A DNA stretch of 64,000 nt from positions 1,054,001 to 1,118,000 of the forward strand of contig NZ_JBHRSH010000001.1 in assembly GCF_042643165.1 (NCBI RefSeq), read 5' to 3'. This document shows, in pieces, positions 17,275 through 25,639 of the stretch. Origin of the DNA: Hyphococcus aureus (GTDB lineage Bacteria > Pseudomonadota > Alphaproteobacteria > Caulobacterales > Parvularculaceae). How positions within the stretch are numbered: position 1 is the first letter of the stretch; every line of letters begins with the position of its first letter. Made by a program: the position numbers and the translations under genes. The notes under the pieces are model-generated. The model worked only from the letters and a program-made list of their open reading frames with translations. It did no database searches and was not told where the DNA came from.

Positions 17275-17462
17275 GTAGGAAAAACAGCCGCCGGCGCGGT
17301 TTGTTCCCTCTCCTTTCCCCAAACCCGCAGCATAAGACAATTGACGCTCCCGGCGCTTTCAGGTGACATCCCGCCCGGGGACTGGGAGGAAACCAAGCGC
17401 TCCTGTTGCGTATCGCCCGGAAACAAGGGCTTGCGAGCGCGCCAAGCAACAAGGGAGTATTC

Positions 17463-17729
17463 ATGCTTTTCAAAATAGGTCTGCCCGCCGTCATGGTTGC
17501 GGGCGTCATGATGTCCGTAAGCGTTGCGGGGGAATGGGCGGACGCCTGCACGGCGACGCTCGAAGCCGATGGCCGGGACCCGTCGGGTTGCGCCTGTCTC
17601 GAGGCGGAAATCGAGGCCGGCGATCTCGCCGATGAATTTCTGGCGCTCGCCGACATCGCCGATCCCGCCGAGCGCTACAGCGCGGCGTCCGATGACGCGA
17701 AATCCGCCATGGATAAATGCACACGCTAA
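17463..17729 (+). CDS. Small secreted cysteine protein, first of a tandem pair
   Basis: An 88-residue protein with a signal peptide (ends near SVAG) and a mature part with four cysteines: DAC, then DPSGCACLEAE, then DKC near the end. It is a paralogue of the next gene, sharing C-x(10)-DPSGC-x-CL-x(n)-C and the SDDAKSAMDKC / SDNAKGAIQAC ending. Family unknown to me. ATG 17463 has an AAGGGAG ribosome site 5 bases upstream, which decides it against the longer frame from 17406. Likely one transcript with the next gene, ending at the terminator near 18060. Confidence 0.75.
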   Translation: MLFKIGLPAVMVAGVMMSVSVAGEWADACTATLEADGRDPSGCACLEAEIEAGDLADEFLALADIADPAERYSAASDDAKSAMDKCTR

Positions 17730-17760
17730 AATCTGAACAGAACAAAGGAAGGAAACGCTT

Positions 17761-18024
17761 ATGAAAAAACTTGTGATCGCCCTCGCCGCCTCAGGTTTCG
17801 CTCTCAGTCCCGCCCTCACCCCCGCTATGGCGAGCGAGCTGGAAAGCCATTGTGAAGCCTATGCGGCGGAGAACGGCACCGACCCATCAGGATGTTCGTG
17901 TCTCGCAGAAACCGCTGATGCTGATGCGACAGCCGAATTGATGGCGGTTGCTTCGGAAGCTGACCTTGAAGCGCTGAGCGATAACGCTAAAGGCGCCATT
18001 CAGGCCTGTTTCCCGGCTGCCTGA
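17761..18024 (+). CDS. Small secreted cysteine protein, second of a tandem pair
   Basis: An 87-residue paralogue of the preceding gene. The signal peptide (KKLVIALAASGFALSPALTPAMA) is clear, and the mature part has SHC, then DPSGCSCLAE, then QAC near the C-terminus. The two CxC-type cysteines and the flanking single cysteines suggest two disulphides or a metal site in the periplasm. A GGAAGG ribosome site precedes the ATG. No homologous named family comes to mind. It stands between hisB and hisH but has its own terminator, so it is unlikely to be part of histidine synthesis. Confidence 0.78.
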   Translation: MKKLVIALAASGFALSPALTPAMASELESHCEAYAAENGTDPSGCSCLAETADADATAELMAVASEADLEALSDNAKGAIQACFPAA

Positions 18025-18047
18025 GGCCATTTTCCGTCTCTAGGTTG

Positions 18048-18078
18048 AAAACCGCGCCCCGCTAAAGGCGCGGTTTTT
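18048..18078 (+). terminator. Rho-independent terminator after the small cysteine genes
   Basis: Stem AAAACCGCGCC (18048-18058) / GGCGCGGTTTT (18067-18077), loop of 8 bases, followed by T and G-T rich sequence. It separates the small secreted-protein genes from hisH. Confidence 0.85.
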
Positions 18079-18137
18079 GTTTGCTTCTCCCCTCGCCCCT
18101 CTTGCTCTGGGACGCTGCGCGGTTACAAGCCTCGGCC

Positions 18138-18782
18138 ATGGCTGAGACCTTGGCGATCATAGATTACGGCTCCGGCAATTTGCGCTCCGTCGAAAAAGCG
18201 GTGGAGCGGGCTGCGCGCGAAGCTGGTCTCGCGCGTCATGTATCGGTGACTGATGACCCTGACATCATCCGGAAGGCCGACCGGATCATCCTGCCGGGCG
18301 TTGGCGCCTTCGCCGCCTGCATGGAAGGACTGTCTGCCCGCGACGGGGTTCTCGAAGCGATCGAACATGTGGCGCTGATTGAAGGCCGGCCATTTCTAGG
18401 CATTTGTGTCGGGATGCAGCTTCTTGCGACCAAAGGCCTTGAATTTGGCGGCTCGGAAGGGCTCGGCTGGATCCTCGGCGAGGTCGTTCCACTGCCCCAT
18501 TCAGCGGAATTTCGTGCGCCCCAGATGGGCTGGAACGAGGTGCGGCTCACGACCCCGCATGCGGTGTTCGAAGAGCTCGATGGCGAGTCTTTCTATTTTG
18601 CCCATTCCTTCCATTTCGAAACCGAAAATGATGCGCATCTTTATGGCGTTACCCGCCACCAGCATGATGTGGCTGCGCTAATAGGCCGGGATAATCTGCT
18701 GGGCGCGCAGTTCCACCCCGAGAAGTCCCAGACTGCCGGTTTGGCGTTTCTCGGCCGCTTTCTTTCTTGGTCCCCTTCATGA
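18138..18782 (+). CDS. hisH: Imidazole glycerol phosphate synthase, glutaminase subunit
   Basis: A 214-residue class I glutamine amidotransferase. The nucleophile is the cysteine of GICVGMQLL, and the His-Glu pair is in AQFHPEKS. It supplies ammonia to HisF, which makes imidazoleglycerol phosphate and AICAR. The start at ATG 18138 (MAETLAIIDYGSGNLRS) places the first beta strand correctly; the frame is open to 18081. The stop overlaps the hisA start as ATGA. Confidence 0.96.
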   Translation: MAETLAIIDYGSGNLRSVEKAVERAAREAGLARHVSVTDDPDIIRKADRIILPGVGAFAACMEGLSARDGVLEAIEHVALIEGRPFLGICVGMQLLATKGLEFGGSEGLGWILGEVVPLPHSAEFRAPQMGWNEVRLTTPHAVFEELDGESFYFAHSFHFETENDAHLYGVTRHQHDVAALIGRDNLLGAQFHPEKSQTAGLAFLGRFLSWSPS

Positions 18783-19510
18783 CGAAAAGCCTCACCCTTT
18801 ATCCCGCCATCGACCTCAAGGGCGGCGAATGCGTGCGCCTCCTTCATGGCCGTATGGAGGATTCAACAGTCTATAATACAGACCCAGCCTCGCAGGCGGC
18901 GGCGTTCGAGGCTTCGGGCTTTAATTGGGTGCATATTGTGGACCTTGATGGAGCCTTCGCCGGCGCCGCCGTGAACGGCGAGGCCGTAGACGCGATCCTC
19001 AAGCGCATATCCCTGAAAGCCCAGCTTGGCGGCGGGGTGAGGGATCTCGCGGCGGTGGAGCGCTGGTTAGAGGCGGGTATGGCCCGTGTGATCCTGGGTA
19101 CGGCCGCCGTCAACGACCCGGAATTCGTCACCGAAGCCTGCAAGCGTTATCCGGGCCGGATTGTTCTCGGCGTCGATGCGCGCGATGGCCGGGTGAAAAC
19201 CGATGGCTGGGATGGAGATACTGAAACAAGTCCTGCCGATTTGGTGAAACGCTATGCAGATCAGGGTGTTGCCGCGGTGGTCTATACCGATATCAGCCGC
19301 GATGGCGCGCTCGCGGGCGTCAATCTGGAAGCGACGGCGGCGCTTGCCGATGTCTCGGCCATACCGGTGATCGCATCAGGCGGGGTAGCGTCGCTTGACG
19401 ATATCAAGGCCTTGAAAACCGCCCATGACAATATCGAGGGCGTGATTATCGGCCGGGCGCTCTATGACGGGCGCATCGACCCGGCGGAGGCTATCGCCGC
19501 GGCCCGGTAG
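18779..19510 (+). CDS. hisA: ProFAR isomerase
   Basis: A 243-residue TIM-barrel enzyme that isomerises ProFAR to PRFAR. The two catalytic aspartates are in YPAIDLKGGECVRL and VVYTDISRDGA; the phosphate-binding loops are VIASGGVAS and GVIIGRALYDG. The start is ATG 18779, overlapping the hisH stop by ATGA, which indicates translational coupling. A CYTH-CHAD gene lies between it and hisF. Confidence 0.97.
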   Translation: MTKSLTLYPAIDLKGGECVRLLHGRMEDSTVYNTDPASQAAAFEASGFNWVHIVDLDGAFAGAAVNGEAVDAILKRISLKAQLGGGVRDLAAVERWLEAGMARVILGTAAVNDPEFVTEACKRYPGRIVLGVDARDGRVKTDGWDGDTETSPADLVKRYADQGVAAVVYTDISRDGALAGVNLEATAALADVSAIPVIASGGVASLDDIKALKTAHDNIEGVIIGRALYDGRIDPAEAIAAAR

Positions 19511-19585
19511 GGCTGCAATTGGTCATTTGCCGCTGGGTCCAGTATGATTGACCCTGTTGCGTATTTTGGGGGCGGGCGCCGGGTC

Positions 19586-21145
19586 ATGGATAGGGGCCGC
19601 ATCGAGTTTGAACTGAAATTCACCGGTCCGCCGGCGGACTTGGCCGCACTCCCGGCCAATGACTTCTTTGCCGCGCTGGCGCCTTCATCTGGAGAAGGCG
19701 GCGGGTCGTGGGAGCGGCTTTCCTCAGCCTATTATGACACGATTGACGGCGCCCTGGCGGCCCGGGGCCTCAGCATGCGTCTGCGGGAGGAGGGGGCGGA
19801 TCTCGTTCAGGCCGTGAAAGCCAAAAGCAAGGATGCGACGCGCCGGTTGGAGTTCGAAACTTTTCTGGACCGCGCATCTGACTTTCCGGTCGCGACCGGA
19901 GATGAGGATATTGACCGGTTGATCGCCGGACATCGTGATCGCCTCTTGCCGCTGGCGAAAACCATCGTTGATCGCTGGGCGTCGGTCATTCGGTTCAAGG
20001 GCGCCGAAATCGAACTCGCCGTTGATTTAGGCTCTGCCGAAGCGCTGGACGGGGAAGGGCGCGCCCATATGGGCCCGCTTGCCGAGGTCGAGTTGGAGCT
20101 GATTGCGGGCGAGCCGGCGGCGGTGTTCGACTTCGCACGGCTTCTTGTCGCGAATGCGCCCTTGCGCTTTTCGACAGTGAGCAAACTCGAAACGGCTTTG
20201 GCGCGGCTTCCCGGCGCGGACCCCGTCGGTAAGGCGGCGCGGGTCGATCTCGATCCCGAAATGAGTGCGGGAGAGGTGCTGGCCATGTCCCTTTCCGCAT
20301 GTGCAACTCGCGCGTCATCGCTTCAGGGCGCGCTGGTCGATCTTCGCCGGACCGAGGGCGTTCACCAGATGCGGGTGGTTCTGAGGCGCTTGCGCGCCAT
20401 GGAGCGGATTTACCGCCGCCACCTGAAATCGGGCGAGATTGCCGACCTCGCCGCAAGGGCGAAAACTTTCGCAGCAGGTTTGGGCCCCGCCCGGGATTGG
20501 GACGTGTTCCTTGGCGAGACCTTGCCGGCGGCGCTGGAGGCCGACTATGCGCCGGAGAGCCTTCGGGCGTTAAAAGCCACAGCCGAGGCGAAGCGGGCTG
20601 AGGGTTGGGCGAAAGCCGTCGCCATCATCTGTTCGCCAGCTTTCACGCGGTTTCTGATCGATCTCGCGGCGGCGGGCTCGCTTCAACGCTGGCGGGAGGA
20701 CGTCAGGGCGCCGCTCGACCGGCCGGTCACGGAGTTTGCGCCGAAAGCGCTCGACCGCGCCTTGCGCAAGACCTTCCGTACGGCGGAGGAGGTGAAGGGC
20801 GCTGTTGATCTGGCGGCGCGCCACCCTTTGCGCATCGCGCTCAAAAAACTGCGCTACCCGGTCCAGCTTTTCCGGGACCTTTATCCGAAAGAGCGGCGCA
20901 AGCCGTATATGTCGGCCTTGTCAGAACTTCAGGACGCCTTTGGCGCGGTCAATGATTCAGTTGTCGCGCAGCATCTCGCGGACGAGGCGGCGCAAGGCGG
21001 CGCAAAGGGGAATGGTGAGGGCGCCATGCGCGCGGCTGGGTTTATTTCAGGCTACAAGGCCGCTGAAGCGCGCGAGGCCGCTAAAAAGATTGACGCCGCC
21101 TTTGAGGCGTTTGAAAAGATGACGCCGTTCTGGCGGGAGACCTAG
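19586..21145 (+). CDS. CYTH-CHAD protein, putative inorganic triphosphatase
   Basis: A 519-residue two-domain protein like E. coli YgiF. The CYTH domain (about 1-200) begins with EFELKF, the ExExK metal and triphosphate motif, and continues with YYDT, LRMRLREEG-like and AVELDLGS-like strands. The CHAD domain (about 225-500) is helical with conserved histidines and basic residues, including GVHQMRVVLRRLRAM and HPLRIALKKLRYPVQLF. CYTH enzymes hydrolyse tripolyphosphate; CHAD domains bind polyphosphate. ATG 19586 was chosen to put ExExK near the N-terminus; ATG 19544 is possible. It is set between hisA and hisF, an unusual place. Confidence 0.88.
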   Translation: MDRGRIEFELKFTGPPADLAALPANDFFAALAPSSGEGGGSWERLSSAYYDTIDGALAARGLSMRLREEGADLVQAVKAKSKDATRRLEFETFLDRASDFPVATGDEDIDRLIAGHRDRLLPLAKTIVDRWASVIRFKGAEIELAVDLGSAEALDGEGRAHMGPLAEVELELIAGEPAAVFDFARLLVANAPLRFSTVSKLETALARLPGADPVGKAARVDLDPEMSAGEVLAMSLSACATRASSLQGALVDLRRTEGVHQMRVVLRRLRAMERIYRRHLKSGEIADLAARAKTFAAGLGPARDWDVFLGETLPAALEADYAPESLRALKATAEAKRAEGWAKAVAIICSPAFTRFLIDLAAAGSLQRWREDVRAPLDRPVTEFAPKALDRALRKTFRTAEEVKGAVDLAARHPLRIALKKLRYPVQLFRDLYPKERRKPYMSALSELQDAFGAVNDSVVAQHLADEAAQGGAKGNGEGAMRAAGFISGYKAAEAREAAKKIDAAFEAFEKMTPFWRET

Positions 21146-21204
21146 CGTTTTCCGAAAAAGTGGAGGCCGGTTTTCTGTCAGAAAACGCGGCGCAGATAAA
21201 GCTA
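21144..21204. repeat. Dyad intergenic repeat of the kind common in alphaproteobacteria
   Basis: Outer arms CGTTTTC (21146-21152) and GAAAACG (21181-21187), and an inner TTTTC-tgtca-GAAAA hairpin, surround a GTGGAGGCCGG core. It resembles a short intergenic element seen many times in Rhizobiales genomes (core AGCGTTTTCCGAAAAGTGG and CCGGTTTTC). It fills the gap between the CYTH-CHAD stop and the hisF start, so it is transcribed and close to the hisF ribosome site. A degenerate copy seems to lie at 63495-63545. Confidence 0.55.
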
Positions 21205-21972
21205 ATGCTCAATATACGGATTATTCCCTGTCTCGATGTAAAGGACGGCCGCGTCGTCAAAGGCGTCAATTTCGTCAACTTACGCGACGCTGGCGATCCC
21301 GCCGCCGCCGCAGAGGCCTATGACGCAGCCGGCGCTGATGAGCTTTGTTTTCTCGATATTTCGGCGAGCCATGAGGGCAGGGGGATATTGCTCGACAAGG
21401 TTTCAACAGTCGCCGAGCGTTGTTTCATGCCGCTGACCGTGGGCGGCGGCGTCGCTTCGATCGATGATTTTCGTGCGCTCCTGCTCGCCGGGGCCGACAA
21501 GGTGGCGATTAACACGGCTGCGGTGAAAAATCCTGACCTGATCAACGCGGCGGCCGCGCGTTTCGGCGCTCAATGCGTTGTTGTCGCCATCGACGCCAAG
21601 CAGGTCGGAGATAGCTGGGAGATTTTCACTCATGGCGGACGCAATGCGACAGGCGTCAACGCAGTCGAATTTGCAAAAGATGTTGTGAGCCGCGGCGCCG
21701 GAGAAATCCTGTTGACCTCCATGGATCGCGACGGTGTCAAAACCGGTTATGACATTGCCTTGACGCGCGCCATCGCCGAAGCGGTGGACGTTCCTGTTAT
21801 CGCTTCTGGCGGTGCGGGTTCCGTAGAGCACCTCATTGAGGCGGCGACAGAGGGCAAGGCCTCCGCAGTGCTTGCCGCGTCTATTTTCCATTTTGGCGAG
21901 ATCACGATCGCTGAGGCGAAGGCGGCCATGGCGGCGGCGGGCCTGCCCATGCGGCTTCCCAAAGCGGCATAA
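21205..21972 (+). CDS. hisF: Imidazole glycerol phosphate synthase, cyclase subunit
   Basis: A 255-residue TIM barrel that joins PRFAR with ammonia from HisH. The start IIPCLDVKDGRVVKGVNF carries the first catalytic aspartate and LLTSMDRDGVKTGYD the second; VIASGGAGS binds phosphate. ATG 21205 fits the family; a longer frame from 21160 translates the intergenic repeat. hisE follows after 9 bases. Confidence 0.97.
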   Translation: MLNIRIIPCLDVKDGRVVKGVNFVNLRDAGDPAAAAEAYDAAGADELCFLDISASHEGRGILLDKVSTVAERCFMPLTVGGGVASIDDFRALLLAGADKVAINTAAVKNPDLINAAAARFGAQCVVVAIDAKQVGDSWEIFTHGGRNATGVNAVEFAKDVVSRGAGEILLTSMDRDGVKTGYDIALTRAIAEAVDVPVIASGGAGSVEHLIEAATEGKASAVLAASIFHFGEITIAEAKAAMAAAGLPMRLPKAA

Positions 21973-21981
21973 GGAGAAAGC

Positions 21982-22317
21982 ATGTCCGGAAGTAACGATA
22001 TCGGCGACGTGTTGCGGCGTCTTGAGACGACCATCGCTTCGCGCAAGGGCGCCAGCGCGGATAGTTCCTACACCGCGTCACTGCTCGCGGGCGGTGCGCA
22101 AAAATGCGCCAAGAAATTCGGGGAAGAGGCGGTTGAAGCTGCGCTTGCCGCCGTTTCCGGCGACAAAAGCCATCTCACCGCCGAGGCGGCGGACGTGCTT
22201 TACCACCTCATCGTTATGCTGGCGCAGCAAGATGTTTCTCTCAATGACGTCGCCGACGCGCTCGCCGCGCGGGAGGGAAGGTCGGGACACGACGAAAAAG
22301 CATCTCGCAAAACATGA
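21982..22317 (+). CDS. hisE: Phosphoribosyl-ATP pyrophosphatase
   Basis: A 111-residue HisE, which hydrolyses PR-ATP to PR-AMP in histidine synthesis. The MazG-like helices carry the metal-binding Glu and Asp residues in KKFGEEAVEAALAA and LTAEAADVLYHLIVML. A GGAG ribosome site precedes the ATG at 21982. It is the unfused form; hisI is not in the window. The stop overlaps the start of the SGNH hydrolase by ATGA. Confidence 0.96.
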   Translation: MSGSNDIGDVLRRLETTIASRKGASADSSYTASLLAGGAQKCAKKFGEEAVEAALAAVSGDKSHLTAEAADVLYHLIVMLAQQDVSLNDVADALAAREGRSGHDEKASRKT

Positions 22318-23048
22318 AGCCGGTGAGGCGGAAAATCACGCTTGGCGTGCTTTTTTTGTGCGCTGTTTCGTTTGTTTTTCTTATCCTTACGCGTGAGCGG
22401 CTGCCTGCTGGCGATGATGCGGCGCTGATATCCGCCAGTGTCTGGAGCGGCTACAAGCGAGAAGCAAAAACCCATGTGACGCGCCGGCTTCGCGAGCTTG
22501 AAAGTCTCAGGTCCATAACAGGCGGCGCGCTTTTCATTGGCGATTCCATCACTAAAAATGCGCCTCTGGCGTCGATGTTTCCCGGCGTTCCTGTCGCCAA
22601 TCACGGTATTGGCTGGGGGACAAGCGATGGCGTGTTGTTACGCCTTGATCAGATCGCCCGCAATCAACCGGACCGCGTATTCATCCTGATCGGCACCAAT
22701 GACCTTCATTACGATCACACACCGGAACACATTGCAGGCAATGTTGTTTCCGCCGCCGCGTCGCTTCGACAGGATATGCCGGATACAGAGTTTTATGTGA
22801 TCTCGATCCTGCCGCGCCAGGACAAAGCGATGGCGGCGGTGACAGCGACAAATATGCTGTTGGAAGAACGCGCAGCGGCGGGCGGGTATGTTTATCTTGA
22901 TCTGACGCCGGTGCTCGCGGCGGCGGACGGAACGTTGCGCACCGATCTGACGACGGATGGCTTGCATCTCAATGCAGCGGGTTATGCGGCCTGGGCGAAG
23001 GCAATGGGGCCTTGCGTTCTTTATGGCTGCGCGGCGCTGGCGCAATAA
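22314..23048 (+). CDS. SGNH/GDSL-type hydrolase, membrane-anchored
   Basis: A 244-residue protein with an N-terminal membrane or signal helix (residues 9-26) and an SGNH hydrolase domain. The blocks are FIGDSIT (nucleophile Ser), VANHGIGWGTSDGVL, ILIGTNDLHY and the DGLHLNAAG Asp-His pair. Family members are esterases, lipases or polysaccharide deacetylases; the substrate cannot be told. It is coupled to hisE by ATGA overlap and ends at a terminator, so it is the last gene of the his transcript. In many alphaproteobacteria, coaA occupies this position. Confidence 0.85.
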   Translation: MKPVRRKITLGVLFLCAVSFVFLILTRERLPAGDDAALISASVWSGYKREAKTHVTRRLRELESLRSITGGALFIGDSITKNAPLASMFPGVPVANHGIGWGTSDGVLLRLDQIARNQPDRVFILIGTNDLHYDHTPEHIAGNVVSAAASLRQDMPDTEFYVISILPRQDKAMAAVTATNMLLEERAAAGGYVYLDLTPVLAAADGTLRTDLTTDGLHLNAAGYAAWAKAMGPCVLYGCAALAQ

Positions 23049-23075
23049 AAAAGCCCCGGAGAACCGGGGCTTTTT
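23047..23075. terminator. Bidirectional terminator between SGNH hydrolase and M2 peptidase
   Basis: AAAAAAGCCCCGG (23047-23059), loop AGAA, CCGGGGCTTTTT (23064-23075). The stem is perfect and flanked by A and T runs on the two sides, so it can stop transcription from both convergent genes. Confidence 0.92.
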
Positions 23076-23093
23076 GCTGTTTTAAGGATCAAA

Positions 23094-24992
23094 TCACCAG
23101 CCGCAGGAGCGGCCTTCATTCTGTTCTTGCAGCCAGTCTAGCAGCGGCTGGAAATAATCGACCATGGCCGACCCGTCCATTTCGCGCGAGCCGGTGAATG
23201 CCGCGAGCGCTTCCGGCCAGGGCTCGGACGCGCCAAGCTCCAGCATCGCGTTGAAGCGCGCGCCAACCGCCTTCGATCCGTAGACGGAACAGCGGTGCAG
23301 CGGGCCTTCCCAGCCGGCGATCTCGCACGCCGCTTTATGGAACTGGAACTGCAGGATACGGGCGAGGAAGTAACGCTCATAAGAGACGTTGCCGGGGATG
23401 TGATATTTCCCGCCGGGATCGAAATATTGCGAACCGCGTGCGACGGGCGGGCGAATGCCCTGATATTGCTCGCGTAACTTCCACCAGCCTTCATTGTAGG
23501 TTTCCGGCGTCAGCTCGCCGGAGAAAACCTCCCAACGCCATTTGTCCATGAGGAGGCCGAAGGGCAGGAACGCAACGCCTTCCATGGCTTCGTTCATGAG
23601 AAGCCCCAAGTCTTTCGAGGCGTCCGGAACTTCGTCAATAAGGCCGATTTTGTTGAGATATTCCGGCGTAATCGACAAAGAGATCATGTCGCCGATGGCT
23701 TCGTGAAAGCCGCCATTGGCGCCCGTCTGGAACAGGACCGACTTGTCCTGATAGGCGCGCTGGTAATAGTTGTGGCCAAGCTCGTGATGGACCGTGCGGA
23801 AATCGTCGGCGTTGACCGATGTGCACATCTTGATGCGGATATCGTCGGCCCAGTCGAGGTCCCATGCGGACGCATGACAGGCGACTTCGCGATCGGCCGG
23901 CTTGGTGATCATCGAGCGCTCCCAGAATGTTTCGGGAAGCGGTTCAAAGCCGAGCGAGGAGAAAAAGCTTTCGCCGGTTTTGACGATTTTTTCAGCGTCA
24001 TAGCCATTTGCGACGAGCTGGTCGGTGAGGCTGTAGGAGGGTGCAGCGCCTTCAGGCGCGACGAGATCGTTGAGCCCGCTCCATGTTTGCGCCCACATAT
24101 TGCCGAGAAGATCGGCGCGGATCGGCTGATCCAGCGGCACGACATCGTCGCCATATTCTTCGTTTAGCTCCGCGCGGACATAGCAATGAAGCTCATCATA
24201 AAGCGGCTTCACCTGACCCCAGAGGCGGTCCATCTCGGCCGCGAAGGCGTCAGGGTCCATATCGTAGCGCGACCGCCACATGGCGCCGGCGTCGGCGTAA
24301 CCAAGCTCGCGGGCGCCTTCATTGGCGAGCTTCACCATCTTGGCGTAGTCGGATTTGATGGTGTTGCCGTCTGCGTCGGCGGTCACCGGCACTTCGCGCC
24401 ATTTGGTCCAGATTTCCTGAAGTTTCGCCGGGTCGCGCACTTCACCCATCATCACTTCGAGGTCGGAGCGGGGGACCATCTCGCCGTCGAGCTCAATCTT
24501 GCCGGTCTCGTATGCTGCGCCCATGCGGGTGTTGACTTCGGCGAGTTCAGCGGCGGCGCCCGGGCGCGACGGCGCCGGGAGATTGACGCCAAGTTTGATC
24601 GCTTCAAGTTTGCGGCGCATGCCGGCAGGCAGGTCGAGATCGTTGAAGCGTTTTGCTTCATTGGCGAATTCAACGCCTTTTTCCGTGGCTTCTGTGTCCG
24701 CTTTTGTGACGAGCCAGTTTGTGTCGTAGTTTATATAGGTCGCCTGCACCCAGGAGATGCGGGCGTAATATTCACCGAAATCCCGGGTCCATTTCTCCAC
24801 TTCTGCGATGAAGTTGGCGGCGTCGGCGTCGGTCGGCGCAGCGTCTTCGGCGGTGTTTTCCGGCGCGGAGGCGGCGGGCGCTGCGGCGCTGGTTTCGGCG
24901 TCGCCTGTGTCCTGGCCGCAGGCGGCGACAAGCGCCAGCATGGAAACGGCGGCGAGCGCGCCGAATGGGCGCGCGAGGTGTCTTTTTGTCAT
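23094..24992 (-). CDS. M2-family zinc peptidase (ACE-like), lipoprotein
   Basis: A 632-residue homologue of angiotensin-converting enzyme. The zinc site is HHELGHNYYQ with the third ligand Glu in GGFHEAIGD, and the chloride and substrate region includes RPPVARGSQYFDPGGKYHIPGN-type sequence near the C-terminus. The first 25 residues are a lipoprotein signal with lipobox LVAAC, then an acidic Ala-rich linker. It is probably an outer-membrane or periplasmic peptidyl dipeptidase for peptide scavenging. ATG 24992 begins the signal peptide; an extension to 25067 lacks one. M2 enzymes are scattered in bacteria. Confidence 0.93.
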   Translation of the reverse strand: MTKRHLARPFGALAAVSMLALVAACGQDTGDAETSAAAPAASAPENTAEDAAPTDADAANFIAEVEKWTRDFGEYYARISWVQATYINYDTNWLVTKADTEATEKGVEFANEAKRFNDLDLPAGMRRKLEAIKLGVNLPAPSRPGAAAELAEVNTRMGAAYETGKIELDGEMVPRSDLEVMMGEVRDPAKLQEIWTKWREVPVTADADGNTIKSDYAKMVKLANEGARELGYADAGAMWRSRYDMDPDAFAAEMDRLWGQVKPLYDELHCYVRAELNEEYGDDVVPLDQPIRADLLGNMWAQTWSGLNDLVAPEGAAPSYSLTDQLVANGYDAEKIVKTGESFFSSLGFEPLPETFWERSMITKPADREVACHASAWDLDWADDIRIKMCTSVNADDFRTVHHELGHNYYQRAYQDKSVLFQTGANGGFHEAIGDMISLSITPEYLNKIGLIDEVPDASKDLGLLMNEAMEGVAFLPFGLLMDKWRWEVFSGELTPETYNEGWWKLREQYQGIRPPVARGSQYFDPGGKYHIPGNVSYERYFLARILQFQFHKAACEIAGWEGPLHRCSVYGSKAVGARFNAMLELGASEPWPEALAAFTGSREMDGSAMVDYFQPLLDWLQEQNEGRSCGW

Positions 24993-25075
24993 GGAAACTC
25001 CCTGAGACAGTTTAGTTGGCGCTATGATAGCGGGACGGGAGGAGGGAAGCAAAACCGCCCGTCGCAAAGTTTGGG

Positions 25076-25639
25076 CTAAACTTTCTCCGCAACCCGGATG
25101 GCGGCCTTGCAGCCAAGCCGGATTGCCCTTGAGAGCAGGCGGTAGCCCGGCGCCTCGCGCGCGCCCTCTTCTTCCGCCGTATGCTTGTGCCCGAGCTCAT
25201 CCTCGCGGAACTGGCGCACGGTTTCGCGCAATTCCGGCTCGCGTTCGCCAAGATCTTCGATCTGCTGTGCGTAATGCTTTTCGATGACGTCCTCGACCGC
25301 CTCGGTGCAGGCCATGGCGGCTTTTTCGCCCAACAGCGCCGTTGCGGCGCCCAGCCCGAAGCCGGCGGCGTTCCAGAGGGGCGCCAGCAGGGTGGGGCGG
25401 ACGTTGCGCTCGGTAAGCAGCCGGTCAAAGGTCGACAGATGATGGTGCTCGCCTTCTTCCATGTCTTTCAACAATGCGGCGGTGCGCGCTTTATGAGGCA
25501 GGCGGTCAAAGACAGCGCGCTGGCCGCGATAGATCGCGACGGCGCCATATTCGCCCGCATGATCGACGCGCAGCATGTCGCCGATCTGGGCGGCTTTTGG
25601 CCCCGGTTTTGGGGGCGCTTTACTGTGGGAATTGTTCAT
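25076..25639 (-). CDS. coq7: Demethoxyubiquinone hydroxylase Coq7
   Basis: A 187-residue di-iron hydroxylase of ubiquinone synthesis. The ligands are in two ferritin-like helix pairs: HAGEYGA with EEGEHHH, and EAVEDVIEKHY with EDELGHKH. It hydroxylates 2-polyprenyl-3-methyl-6-methoxy-benzoquinol, the penultimate hydroxylation. The ATG at 25639 overlaps the dsbB stop by ATGA. dsbB needs quinone as electron acceptor, so the pairing makes sense, and it recurs in alphaproteobacteria. Confidence 0.95.
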   Translation of the reverse strand: MNNSHSKAPPKPGPKAAQIGDMLRVDHAGEYGAVAIYRGQRAVFDRLPHKARTAALLKDMEEGEHHHLSTFDRLLTERNVRPTLLAPLWNAAGFGLGAATALLGEKAAMACTEAVEDVIEKHYAQQIEDLGEREPELRETVRQFREDELGHKHTAEEEGAREAPGYRLLSRAIRLGCKAAIRVAEKV

